64,000 bases of DNA, taken from Schistocephalus solidus (taxonomy: Eukaryota > Platyhelminthes > Cestoda > Diphyllobothriidea > Diphyllobothriidae). Shown piece by piece: positions 1 through 9,845 of the stretch. The notes beneath the pieces are model-generated. The model was given only the letters and a program-made list of their open reading frames with translations, had not been told where the DNA came from and made no database searches. A program made the position numbers and the translations under genes. Position 1 is the stretch's first letter. The number at the start of each line of letters is the position of its first letter. Where the stretch lies: NCBI GenBank assembly GCA_017591395.1, contig WEDG01001294.1:62001-126000 (forward strand). The letters are read 5' to 3'.

Positions 1-715
1 GGGTTTTTCTGGTCTTGCGACCGTATTATTTGTAATAAATCTATCCGGATAGCCATTTTCGCGAAGTAAGTTCGGGATCTTTCGGAGCTCTTCTTCGATA
101 CAGTCCGCCGAACAAATTTTTCTAGCCCTTTGCGCCAAACAATTGACAAGATTGCGTTTCTGTTGGATAAGTACGAAACTGCCGAAGTTCGTATATTGGA
201 TAGATCAGTTTTTTTTCGATGAATGCTCCTTCGAACACTACCGTCAGTTCTTCGGCTTAGGAGAATGTCTGAGAAAGGAAGCAAACCTCCCGTTTCTACC
301 TCCAACGTGAACTTGATGGACGGATGTGCTTGATTAACAGCTTCTAAGAGTGCATCTTCATTGGTTTCTGCATTGGCATTCGCAAAGATGTCGTAAAGAT
401 AGCGACCGTAGTGTTTTAGTTAAGTGATCTGATCGTTTAGCTAGAATTTCTCCAGTTTTCCCATGAAATCATCGGCTAAGAGAGGTCCAAGGGGCGAGCC
501 CATAGCTACACCATCTATTTGTCTATAAAGTTGCTTGTCAAAAAGGAACTGCACGTTTAATGTGCATCTTAGTAATAGTTCCTTTGGTGCATTCGTCAGT
601 ATTCCTATTTCTTGCTGATTTGTCAATAATAATTCGCAGATGTTATCGACTTCTTCTTCCATACTTGAGATTACAGAACGTGGGAAGCATTTGAAAGATG
701 CAACCATAAAGGATT
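1..715 (-). mobile_element. Penelope-like element, reverse transcriptase fragment (decayed)
   Basis: The minus strand reads as the palm and thumb part of a Penelope-like reverse transcriptase. The frame from 707 to 444 holds a fingers/palm block ending in QIDGVAMGSPLGPLLAD. A stop at 443-441 follows, and a shifted frame continues with HYGRYLYDIF, where PLEs normally have a Y-V-D-D catalytic box; here the box is altered. Next comes an IKFTLEVE...LPFSDILLSRR block and, towards position 1, the segment KRNLVNCLAQRARKICS and LLRENGYPDRF, which is typical of PLEs downstream of RT. It is frameshifted and dead, and it runs off the left edge. It lies in the intron after FN3 exon A. Family knowledge: PLEs pair a telomerase-like RT with a GIY-YIG endonuclease. 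The fragment's 5' limit near 715 is approximate. Confidence 0.8.
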
Positions 716-873
716 AGGAGGTATTACTGAGCTTGTATTTTTTTATCCATAAAGCAAACTGTTTGCCGACATATGAGGCTTAAACATGAATCAAAATGTA
801 ATGCAAAAGTTATCCTTAATTCCAGGTGGCATACCGTGTCTGCCAATGAAAATTGTTTCTTTTTCTAACTTAC

Positions 874-1096
874 CAGCCTCTTTTGTTTGAAGTTTAAGTG
901 TCCATGTTGCGCCGAGATCGCCCAATTTCCCAACAGGAATAATGTTTACAATATAGGGCGTATTCTGCCATAGTCCGCGAAAATCTGCGTTCATTAGCTT
1001 TCCATCAGCAGGAAAACTTCGTGAGATATTTTGTCCACATTGCTTCGCAGTTAAAATGTCCTGCAGGTCTATCGACCGATACATCGTCCCATCATA
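874..1096 (-). CDS. FN3 gene, exon A (second half of an FN3 domain)
   Basis: This 223-nt exon enters in phase 0 and leaves in phase 1. The acceptor AG is at 1098-1097 and the donor GTAAGT at 873-868. It encodes about 74 residues, including GQNISRSFPADGKL and NTPYIVNIIPVGKLG. The hydrophobic-Tyr-x-Val pattern (PYIVNI) is the usual F-strand signature of a fibronectin type III fold. It completes the domain begun in exon B, and the two together are 399 nt with phase 1 at both outer ends, the classic boundary for a shuffled extracellular module. The strong donor shows that the gene continues left of the window. An ATG inside the exon is not a start. Confidence 0.75.
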
Positions 1097-1486
1097 CTAA
1101 AATGATTGAAAAAGGACCAGAAAAATAGGCCAAGCAACTCAAAAATACGAGTTTAAGTCACACAGAGTAAAAGGAAATACACGAAGACTTCAAAGTGATT
1201 AATCTAACCTGAATGAAAATGTTTATACTGGGAAAATAATTGATGTTTGCACTTATTCTGTTAGGTTTAATTATTGAATACCTGGCAACCAAACGTAGGC
1301 CAATAAAAATTGTAATTTGATAAAAGTAGCACTAGTACGTCTGACTGTGAGGATTACCAGTACTCGATTCGTTCGCCGGTTTATACTCTTTAAAAGGGAC
1401 TGTTTAACGTGCAAGCTGTCTCACGGAACACATGGGAGCTAACACTTGAACCATGAAGAAGACAATTCAAAATGCTCAAAACCTAC

Positions 1487-1662
1487 CTTGAACAAAATGA
1501 CGGATGATAAAAATTTGGAATCCTTGCAATTGGAAGGCGTTATAGCTGTAGTCACGTAACCCTGAACATCTTCCTTGCTTATCCTGGGCGGATCCCACTG
1601 CAAGGTGAAGGCGTCTGTGCTGTGGTGTTGTACTTCAACGTTGGTTAGACATCCAATATTGT
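1487..1662 (-). CDS. FN3 gene, exon B (first half of an FN3 domain)
   Basis: This 176-nt exon enters in phase 1 (acceptor cctttcag, AG at 1664-1663) and leaves in phase 0 (donor GTAGGT at 1486-1481). The product carries TNVEVQHHSTDAFTLQWDPP and then GYVTTAI. This is a textbook FN3 A-B-C strand layout: the B-strand tryptophan in LQW, the following PP, and a C-strand Gly-Tyr-Val. Its phase matches exon C upstream and exon A downstream. An intron interrupting an FN3 domain in phase 0 recurs in this gene at exon pairs F/E and H/G. Confidence 0.8.
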
Positions 1663-2396
1663 CTGAAAGGTGATAAAATGCACGCAAGTAGTTTATGCGT
1701 CAAGTATTTTTGCAGCGTGAATAGTGCAGTATTTAGTGGCCTCTAAAAGAAAAGCTTAAAAACATCTGGCCCATGCTACATTTTTGACACAAGCATTCCA
1801 TTTTTTGTATTTAAAAGCTCAATTTTTTGCACCTGGAATACATTATATGGCAGAATAAACCTACACATGAATCCAAAAGCACCAAGATCTGCGTTGAAGA
1901 ATGAAATTAAGGTTCTTCTAGTTACTTCTTCTTAAATTAAAAAAGTCCAGTAATTAAAAAATAAAGCAAACACAAAGGATAAACTATGGCAGCCAACGTC
2001 TAGCAGGTGCGTCATGCAAAACTCACAAAACACACATTCAGGCTTTAGGCTAAAATTCGTGTCTGGTGGAGAGCAAAGTATGTTCAATAGCTGGTTTTTT
2101 CCAGCACCGTGTCAGTTTAGCATTACTTCGACCTATAAGGTCTGCCTTCATATGTTCGTTGGGAAAATGGCACACAGCCATGCTAAATCCTGTTAATCCT
2201 GCCCAATCTAATATTTATTATTATGTATTTTAGTTATTAGTCTGCCAAGATAGAGCAAACTGCGCTCGTGCATAGGCCATTTCACTTAAGTTAACATTTA
2301 CGGTCAAGCATATATCACCAAGTACAAGCCAAACTGGCATCTAACGCGTTTTTCAACAAAACCTCAAATAACACGTAAAGAAACCAGCCGACTTAC

Positions 2397-2636
2397 AGAC
2401 ACTGTGGCATTTGGGGAGAGGACAGAGGTAGGAATGACCCGTGGAGTGGACATGGAAATCCCCATCAAATGAACCTGGTAATGGGTAGCACAAAGAAGAG
2501 GAGGGCAAAGGTTCTCCTGATGAAGTGATTGTACCTAGGTGGTCTTGGGAATACACCGGCAATTCGATCGCGGTGTTCGAAATATGACCCGCATTGTTGA
2601 AGTCATCTGCAGGCCACGTGCATGTCTGGTCACAAG
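2397..2636 (-). CDS. FN3 gene, exon C (Cys-containing exon, not clearly FN3)
   Basis: This 240-nt exon is phase 1 at both ends. The acceptor AG is at 2638-2637 and the donor GTAAGT at 2396-2391. Starting two bases in, it reads CDQTCTWPADDF, then IELPVYSQDHLGTITS, and ends with SYLCPLPKCHSV. It is open throughout in the only frame whose phase fits both neighbours. It has five cysteines and no clear FN3 tryptophan or tyrosine pattern, so it may be a small disulphide-bonded insert or a very divergent module. An alternative reading is an FN3 domain that has lost its core signature. Confidence rests mainly on the splice sites and phase match, because I recognise no domain. Confidence 0.6.
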
Positions 2637-4530
2637 CTGCGTATAAACCAGTCAGATAATCAAGAAAGCATCAAGGTAGCTTGTCAAAAACTATGAAAAA
2701 TCACAACAAATAAAATATTATCGCGTTTTTGATAGCTTTTTTATGCACATATAGCGGTTTTTCTGTGCCAGCTCTCTTGAATAACGTGGATATAAGTATG
2801 CAGCTGGACACTGCTTACGCATGTCCCTCAATCGAGTTCAATTAATTGATGTCACCTTAAGTGTGCAAGTTTTCAAGATGTTTTATGCCGATATGTTCGC
2901 AAGTCTGATTAGGAGCTTTGTACTTATCTAAAATTAAAAATTACTCTCATAGTGATAAGAAAGGTCTGCTTTTTTATTTATACTGTGAAAACATAGCTGC
3001 AAATGTTTAATTATTTGTTTGCATTCAAATATTTTAAGAAACGTCTGACATATATATCTTAAAAGAAATTGCAGCTAGGAAGACAGTTACGTTTGATAAA
3101 AGATATAAAGCCATCTTTTAACCTGCGTTAAATTGACATGATGCTTAGTAGTTTCCTATTCTGGGTATGAAATATTATTCCAAGGACGGTAAGACAGCTT
3201 TTATCACAATTTTTCAAAACGTAAGTTGTCTAAATTTACCTTATTCGCACTCACGAAACATGGCGGGATAGCTGTTGACTGCGCAGTCATCAGCAAAACA
3301 AGTATTTGATCTTGAAAATATTTACGTTCTGAGTTGATGCTTTTGTGGTTGGCAATGAACAGTTAGTTCATAAATGTTTATTTTTAATTTAAGACTAAAG
3401 AACATCAAAATGGTTTGCACGTAACAAGCATAAAATTCAGCGCCCAGTTTCGATGTCAATATCGTATGAAAAACAACTGTTTGATTACTAAGGGGTTTGG
3501 AAATAAAATGGCTTTTGGGCCTTCTCCATTTCACGTGGTGGAGATTATTTTGAAAAACCTTTAATATATTCGTTAAAATCTCAAACCCTTTTGATACAGT
3601 ACATGCACTTAATGATCAAAATGATAGGGCTTAGTTTAGCGTACATTTTGTTTTCTTATTTAAGTATGTTGGGTGGATTTGAGGATCAGAAATCCTTTTG
3701 CTACGGACAACTGCCTTTTAAATTATATACATTGAAGGAAAACAGGCAGGATATGGGCGAATTTGGAGGTTGCCGGATATTCAAAAAATTTTTCTGCTAC
3801 TTAATAGCACAAAACAAAATCCATAGTTTTTATGCGTTGTGCTATAAGGGATCATTAGTAAAAGCAAGAACCGGAAAATCTGATCTTAAGACAATGAAAA
3901 CCAGGTGAAGGCCAGTGTAAGGAAACGCATTGTTTTCCAGGAATCATTAACAAATTAAGTTTTAAAAATTATTTCTTTTGCAAATTTCTGAGGTATTTTT
4001 TAACACAAAATGCAGTAATACCGTTTCTTCGATAATTTTGGTTTTACTATGCCAAAAACTGGAACCATCAACGAATACATACAAGACATTTCAAGTTGTC
4101 CACGATGAAGCCTAAATTAAATTGGAAGCCTGCAATAAGATAATTGTTTTGTATTAAATAGTTTCCACTAATTCGAAATTTAGGAACACGATGGACAGAA
4201 AAGTAGCAGTTCTCACTAACTCATTGTATATATGCGGCCGTTCTTTTGTGCATTTGCAGTCTATGGATGGTGTTTTTAATTAAAAAATATTTAGCGAAAA
4301 ACGCTATAAGTTTAAGAAAAATGTGGGTTGTTCCTTTTCAACAAAAAATACATCAATTATTTTCAGGGAAATCAAAAAATGGTCCAACCTCCACATTTTT
4401 CGTTGACTTAACCTTGGGAAAATATTGAGCGCGCATATATTCATTCAATGAATATTTAATCTAACTGATTTTTAATGAGTTACCTGATTATAGAAAGTTT
4501 TTTGATTGAACTTATGTGCACTAATTGCCA

Positions 4531-4964
4531 AATTTTTGTTGACGTTAATTTTTATCTTAAATGAGCTTTATGGTTAAATGAATCAACACATATGACGAAA
4601 AATGCCATCTGCATTAAAAAGAATATTCAAACAATGACCAGTTCAGTAAATAGTTTTAGGAAATATCTAATTTTTAATGTTTATATTAACGTATACAATG
4701 GAATATAGATTGCTGGTCAGTCGTTTGAAAATCCGAAACATTGCCGAATTTTTTTGTTGACGTTAATTTTTATCTTAAATGAGCTTTATGGTTAAATGAA
4801 TCAACACATATGATGAAAATGCCATCTGCATTAAAAAGAATATTCAAACAATGACCAGTTCAGTAAATAGTTTTAGGAAATATCTAATTTTTAATGTTTA
4901 TATTAACGTATACAATGGAATATAGATTGCTGGTCAGTCGTTTGAAAATCCGAAACATTGCCGA
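4531..4964. repeat. Recent tandem duplication, two units of about 217 bp
   Basis: The unit starting near 4531 (aatttttgttgacgttaatt) is repeated almost letter for letter from about 4748. Both units end in cgaaacattgccga (about 4747 and 4964). Only one- or two-base indels separate them (for example gacgaaaaatg versus gatgaaaatg), so the duplication is young compared with the other repeats here. Confidence 0.9.
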
Positions 4965-5980
4965 GTATGCACGGGCCTTTCAAGGATGATCTGACACCAA
5001 TTGTAATCCGATATTAAAACTCACAATTGTTAAATTTGGCGAAAGAACATTTGTCCTTTATAGAAAAAAATAATATGTTTATGAGTTCAGCTGAAATTTC
5101 GATTAAAATAGTTATTTCAGTTATAGTGAAAGATAATGCGTTTTTGGAATCTGCAGCCTTTTTTACAAGTTGGTATTTCTAAGCGAATTAATATTTCTTT
5201 TCATATTTTCTTTAGGATAAAAATTCGCGTAGGAATTTTCAATATTATTTCAAAAGCGTGTTAGTGTGCTAGGTGCCAGTGTGCTAGTGATTATCAATTT
5301 TTCAAAAACCTTCAGCATATTCCATGAGATAAACCACACACCGTATCTAGGATGATTAAATTATCAAAACATAAACATTGAAATTCAGACTGACAGGGCA
5401 TCTAGGTTAGATGCTGCGATACTGAAAATATTAGCAGGGCATAAGATACCCGAAGATGTTGCTGAGCATAAATCTTTGAAAAAATTCTTCAGTTTAACGT
5501 CCGCTACTGATGGCAAATCAGTTTAGTTGACGACAAGCTATGCAAAACACGTTGCAAGAGAAATTCATCAGAAAAGTTCTTACTTAGCCCTATTAATTAA
5601 AATTTTTTAAAGCCTCTGATCTAAAAGGCCACAATTATTTTTAAATGAAATGAAAATGGCTATTTTTTAAACGGTAATTTTGGAGTTCGTCAACCTCGCA
5701 ATATCTGAATCAACTCAAGAAATAACGTTATAAGGAAGCCGTGGAATTAAGGATTCTAATGGTTGGGTTAAATTAAGGAAAGGGAAGCGCCAACCGAATA
5801 CGTAACTTATTCGTTGTTTCCGTTAGGGTTAACATTAGTTGCCGGGCTAGTAGCGTTGAGCGTTATTCTGGTACCCTGACACCTGCAGCTTGAGAGAACC
5901 GATGCCTTTGCGTCATGCCAAACATTTTGCGCGAAGTTATTCCTAGTCGACCCTCGATGGGAGCAAGAATTTAGCCGGCT

Positions 5981-6056
5981 CTACGTGGTCTTGCATTTCC
6001 ACAGTAGAACAGATGCATTTTGAAACTACTGTGGTGTCTTAATACTCACCACGTAG
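5981..6056. repeat. Imperfect inverted repeat / hairpin
   Basis: Outer arms ctacgtgg (5981-5988) and ccacgtag (6049-6056), and inner arms ccacagtag (5999-6007) and ctactgtgg (6026-6034), are perfectly complementary around an 18-nt loop. This could be the core of a small fold-back element or an intronic RNA hairpin. No target duplication is evident. Confidence 0.6.
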
Positions 6057-7695
6057 AAAGTTGTCATTTTAACGATTATTTCATCCTCCAACGGCCAATG
6101 AAATATACTGCTGACTCCACTATTGAATGCTAACCTTAAAGAGAACAATTGATAAAGGGTGAACATGGCAGTCGCGTGTTTCGCGTCGACGTATCCTTTG
6201 TTCCCGGAACTAGGTCGTGTATTGATATCTTACCGGGAATCACTCATAAAGCTGGCAAATGCAAAAATCAAAAACTCTAAAAACAAGTCTGCGTCAGACA
6301 GCCAAAAATACAATTAACTTCAGCTTTTGTACACGAGAACGTCTTTATATTTGGCAAACGAAGGTTTTTAGTGTGCAACAGATATCATGGAAGTGTATTT
6401 TTTGCATATGACCTAGCGATGTGGAATTATCATCTCTTCTATTTTATGGATCCGACAATTTTAAGGACTTTTGAATCATTTTATAGAAACAAAAATTGCA
6501 GGATGAATTAAAATCTTGTGCATATAGGTTGGACAGTAGACAAATGACAATGAATGTATTTGGTGAAAGAAATACGAATATAAGCTTTTCAGTCAAGTAT
6601 TCTCCGTTGTTGTCTCATGTAAAAATCTATATACACTCGATTTCAATTACCTGTACAACTATTGCTAGGCATAAATACCAAAGGCCATTTTCGAAAAAAC
6701 AGAAGAAGGAAAACAAATGTTGCCTTCTAGCGCTGCACACTTTTCCAGAATTTACTGATTTTACTTAAAAAAAGAAATTGCATCGTAACTAAGACAATGA
6801 TCTTGTGTTATAGGTACGCTGTAAAACAGCTTCAAATAACATGAAGAACTAAGTAAATGAAGACAACAGTGTATTAAATGGAAGCCACCACGTGCAGATA
6901 CCATTGTACTTGGTCTCTTCTGTGAGAGAAAAAAATGCATAAAAGGTCTTACTATTGATGGTGCTTGAAAAGATCCAGAACCTTAAATATAATTATTCAA
7001 TGGTCAAGAATTATTAAGCGCAAACGGTTTTTTATATCAAGTATAGTGTAAAGAGATCATGGAGATAAAGCAGTGTTTAAGATTAAAGACATCGAGTCAG
7101 ATCAAGCCCTCATTGCACGGATCTTCGTATTAGCCCTATTGTACCATGGATAATGGAAAAAAATTAATTAATCAATGGTTGGTTTAGCTTTTCCTATCAA
7201 AGCAGAATAAATCTGGACAAACTGTATAACGATATTTCACAGTAAACCTCTAATTGGACAACATTATGAGGCAAAATGGACATTTTTACCACATTTGCTG
7301 TAATTTGAGTAATTATTCGCAAATGTTCAGCAGTTCAGGCAAACCGCCTGCTAAATAACAGCACATAGTTTTGCCTGAACAGACGGCTTACGAAGTAAAT
7401 ATGCCATTGGTTCTCGTCCTAAAACAAATTGGTGTTGGTCAGCCAAATGATTAAATAAAACACAGATGACTTCCAACGGACATCTTATCATAGAAAGTAA
7501 AAGAATGCGACTTCAACACCTTTTGATAAATGAAAATCTTTGGCACAATTCATAGTTTTAATTAATTGGTTTACTGCTTGCAAACGCTAGGGAGAATTCA
7601 AAGTATTCAATGGAATAGAAAACTAGCAGATATCTACGGATTTTGATTACAAGCCGCCAAAAAAGCTGGAAGTTTAGTTGATAATGTGAACCTAC

Positions 7696-8073
7696 GGGAA
7701 TTAAGGAGGTAGAAACTAGTGTTCGCAGTTTCCACGTCTTTTTCGTCCAAAGACCCAAAAAATGGTACGATTTGCAAGTTAAGTCTCTCCAACCCCTTTC
7801 GGCCACCCAGCTCGGATGGTAGTCGCATGAAGCATTCAGCATCAAGACTCTTTTCTATCCGACAAAAACTCAGACTCCATCGGAGCTCATACGTTCCTAT
7901 AGCGTAAGTAAAATTGGCCGACGATTTGCAGTCCTTGGCTGATGAGGGGCATAAGTAGATAACGTAGGCCAACGGTGAGCTTGGCATGTCTGGTAACTTT
8001 GGCAAAGGAAATTTCACACTCAGTAGGTTTCTGGCGAGAGTGATGGCATCAACATAAGTAATTTTCCCGAAAA
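7696..8073 (-). CDS. FN3 gene, exon D (whole FN3-like domain in one exon)
   Basis: This 378-nt exon is phase 1 at both ends. The acceptor has a strong pyrimidine tract (ttttcttttgacag, AG at 8075-8074) and the donor GTAGGT is at 7695-7690. It encodes 126 residues, including VDAITLARNLLSVKFPLP, LAYVIYLCPSS and LERLNLQIVPFFGSL, which fit B, C and F strands of a divergent FN3 domain. A single-exon, phase 1-1 domain is the standard mobile-module format. It contains cysteines at LCPSSAKDC and SFCR, and an NFT sequon. Downstream it joins exon C in phase. Confidence 0.7.
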
Positions 8074-8697
8074 CTGTCAAAAGAAAACAACAATATATGG
8101 TCTTTATTAGATATTCTAACGGGATTTAAGTTTGAAAAAGAGAACTAAAACGGAACCGAAGGAATTGCGATGATACTACAGGGATAAACATGAGTTCTGT
8201 CAGGGCTACGGACGACACAAATGCCCCTTACTGATTTTTATGCTGTCTGCAACTCTTCAGAGTCCATCCAAAAGTCGAGCAGAGAATCCAAGAACCCAGA
8301 CCTACCGGAGAATGAGCAAACATTTCAAACGCATCATCATTTTTGCCATGGGCTCTTGATCGAGAAAACTGAAAGTCACATGGAGTGGCATTGACTTTTA
8401 TCTAAATTTAGAAAATCAGTGTAAATTTTTATTTACTTTATCAACAACATAGCCGTATTTGGTGAGCTAGGTCAGCCACCTTGGAGATAAAATATAGCAG
8501 ATCGATGAAGTCAGGCAAAGTATTAGTGGCCATTCCAGCCTTGTTTTATCCTCCAAAATTATCGATTATTCGTCACTAATAGACGGCTTGCAAAAGCTCT
8601 AGGTCTTATAATTAAAAGGCGAGACAGCAATAAACATTCTGATCTATAAGCACGCGAGACCTTTAAAGACTGATCTGGTATAGAAAATATTACTTAC

Positions 8698-8825
8698 CAT
8701 CAAAGTCAAGGAAGATGGTGATGACCATTTCTGGTTATTTGTCATAATGAGCCAGCCATACACAACCGCAGATCTTGCCACCCCTCAGGCTCAAACACGT
8801 GACCTGTTGATTAGAAATCCAAATT
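8698..8825 (-). mobile_element. tRNA-derived SINE-like repeat, fragment
   Basis: The minus strand carries a B-box-like GTGTTTGAGCC, then GGTTGTGTATGGCTGGCT and the family core CCAGAAATGG. The same blocks recur at 8903, 22335, 49150, 49404, 57100 and 57300. The A-box end is lost or too diverged to see. Confidence 0.65.
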
Positions 8826-8902
8826 AATAACCATCAAGCAATGAAATCCTTTTCCGGTCAGTTGCTATCAGGCTTATTTACAGTGGTAATGGGTTGCTCA
8901 CC

Positions 8903-9040
8903 GATGAGTGGGTGCAACATCTGTGGTTGTGTATGGCTGGCTGGTGAAAGTAACTAAACTAGAAATGGCCATTTCATTCTCTCTTTTCTTTGTCGCTGAT
9001 GTGAGTGCGTTACTTATCCTAGCCTCTAGGTGGCACCTAG
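8903..9040 (+). mobile_element. tRNA-derived SINE-like repeat, fragment
   Basis: It starts inside the family at gatgagtgggtgcaacatct, then gttgtgtatggctggctgg, and the core ctagaaatggccattt at about 8960. It lies head-to-head with the minus copy at 8698-8825. The B box is missing. Confidence 0.6.
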
Positions 9041-9044
9041 CAGG

Positions 9045-9086
9045 CATCCTATGATGCGCATCCTATGATGCGCCTCCTATGATGCG
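9045..9086. repeat. Three tandem 14-bp units
   Basis: catcctatgatgcg occurs at 9045-9058 and 9059-9072, and as cctcctatgatgcg at 9073-9086. Confidence 0.9.
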
Positions 9087-9845
9087 CATGCCTGAGAGGA
9101 CTAAGGGGCTCATACACATGCAGGTCACAACGCTCCTCTCATTGGTCGAATGTGCGCTCAACAACCTCGACAGAAACGGACATACAGTGTAGCATGGGCA
9201 TCTTCACCGCCGGCTGAACCAACTTCTGGCTGACAATCCTGCATTACTCTTCAGCCCGCATAAGAATATAACTCAGCACTAAAAAATGAACCCAGGTAAA
9301 ACATCCCGAACAATTTCACCTAGTAAGACAGAATATTCTCAAACTGCATCAAAGCAACGAAAATGTGGCCCATTAAATCCACATAACCAGCATGGCATTC
9401 GGCGGATTTCAAGGTTTCGTGTGGAAGCTCTACGGCCTCCTTCTCAAAACCAAGTAAACGAATTACAAGGCCGTCTTCTTAACGTATCTAGTCTATGGAG
9501 CGGCGATGTAGACTATCGAAAATAACAGAGCGTGGAAATTCAATCTCTTCTACCTCACGTACCTCCGGAAAACGATAAAGCTTAGGTGACAGGACAGGAG
9601 CCCTGACATAGAAACATTTAAGGTGACCGGAATCCTCAGCATCCACACCACGTTGAGAAAACTGAAAGTGAGAGAGTGTGGCCAGCTCGTGAGCAAGGAA
9701 AAGAAGCGAGTATCCAGGATTTTTCGGTACGGATACTCGCAGAGAAAGAAAACAAACAGAATGCTTCCAGGACATTTTGAGACCTACAAATCTACCCAAC
9801 ACTGACTTGCCTGAAGGGAAGCAGCGAAGACAGGAGCAGTAGTCG
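9087..9845. other. Intronic sequence, no recognised feature
   Basis: Two overlapping open frames (plus 9286-9525, minus 9488-9859) show no domain I recognise and no splice-phase support. They may belong to the 5' part of the LINE that follows, but I cannot show this. Confidence 0.35.

Larger units (their letters stand above)
2637..7695 (-). other. Intron D-C of the FN3 gene
   Basis: About 5.1 kb of AT-rich intron. Two local structures are annotated separately: a recent tandem duplication at 4531-4964 and an imperfect inverted repeat at 5981-6056. A small hairpin with arms TTCAGGCAAA and TTTGCCTGAA lies near 7336-7381. I see no further exon, RNA gene or recognisable transposon coding sequence. 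Confidence 0.5.
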
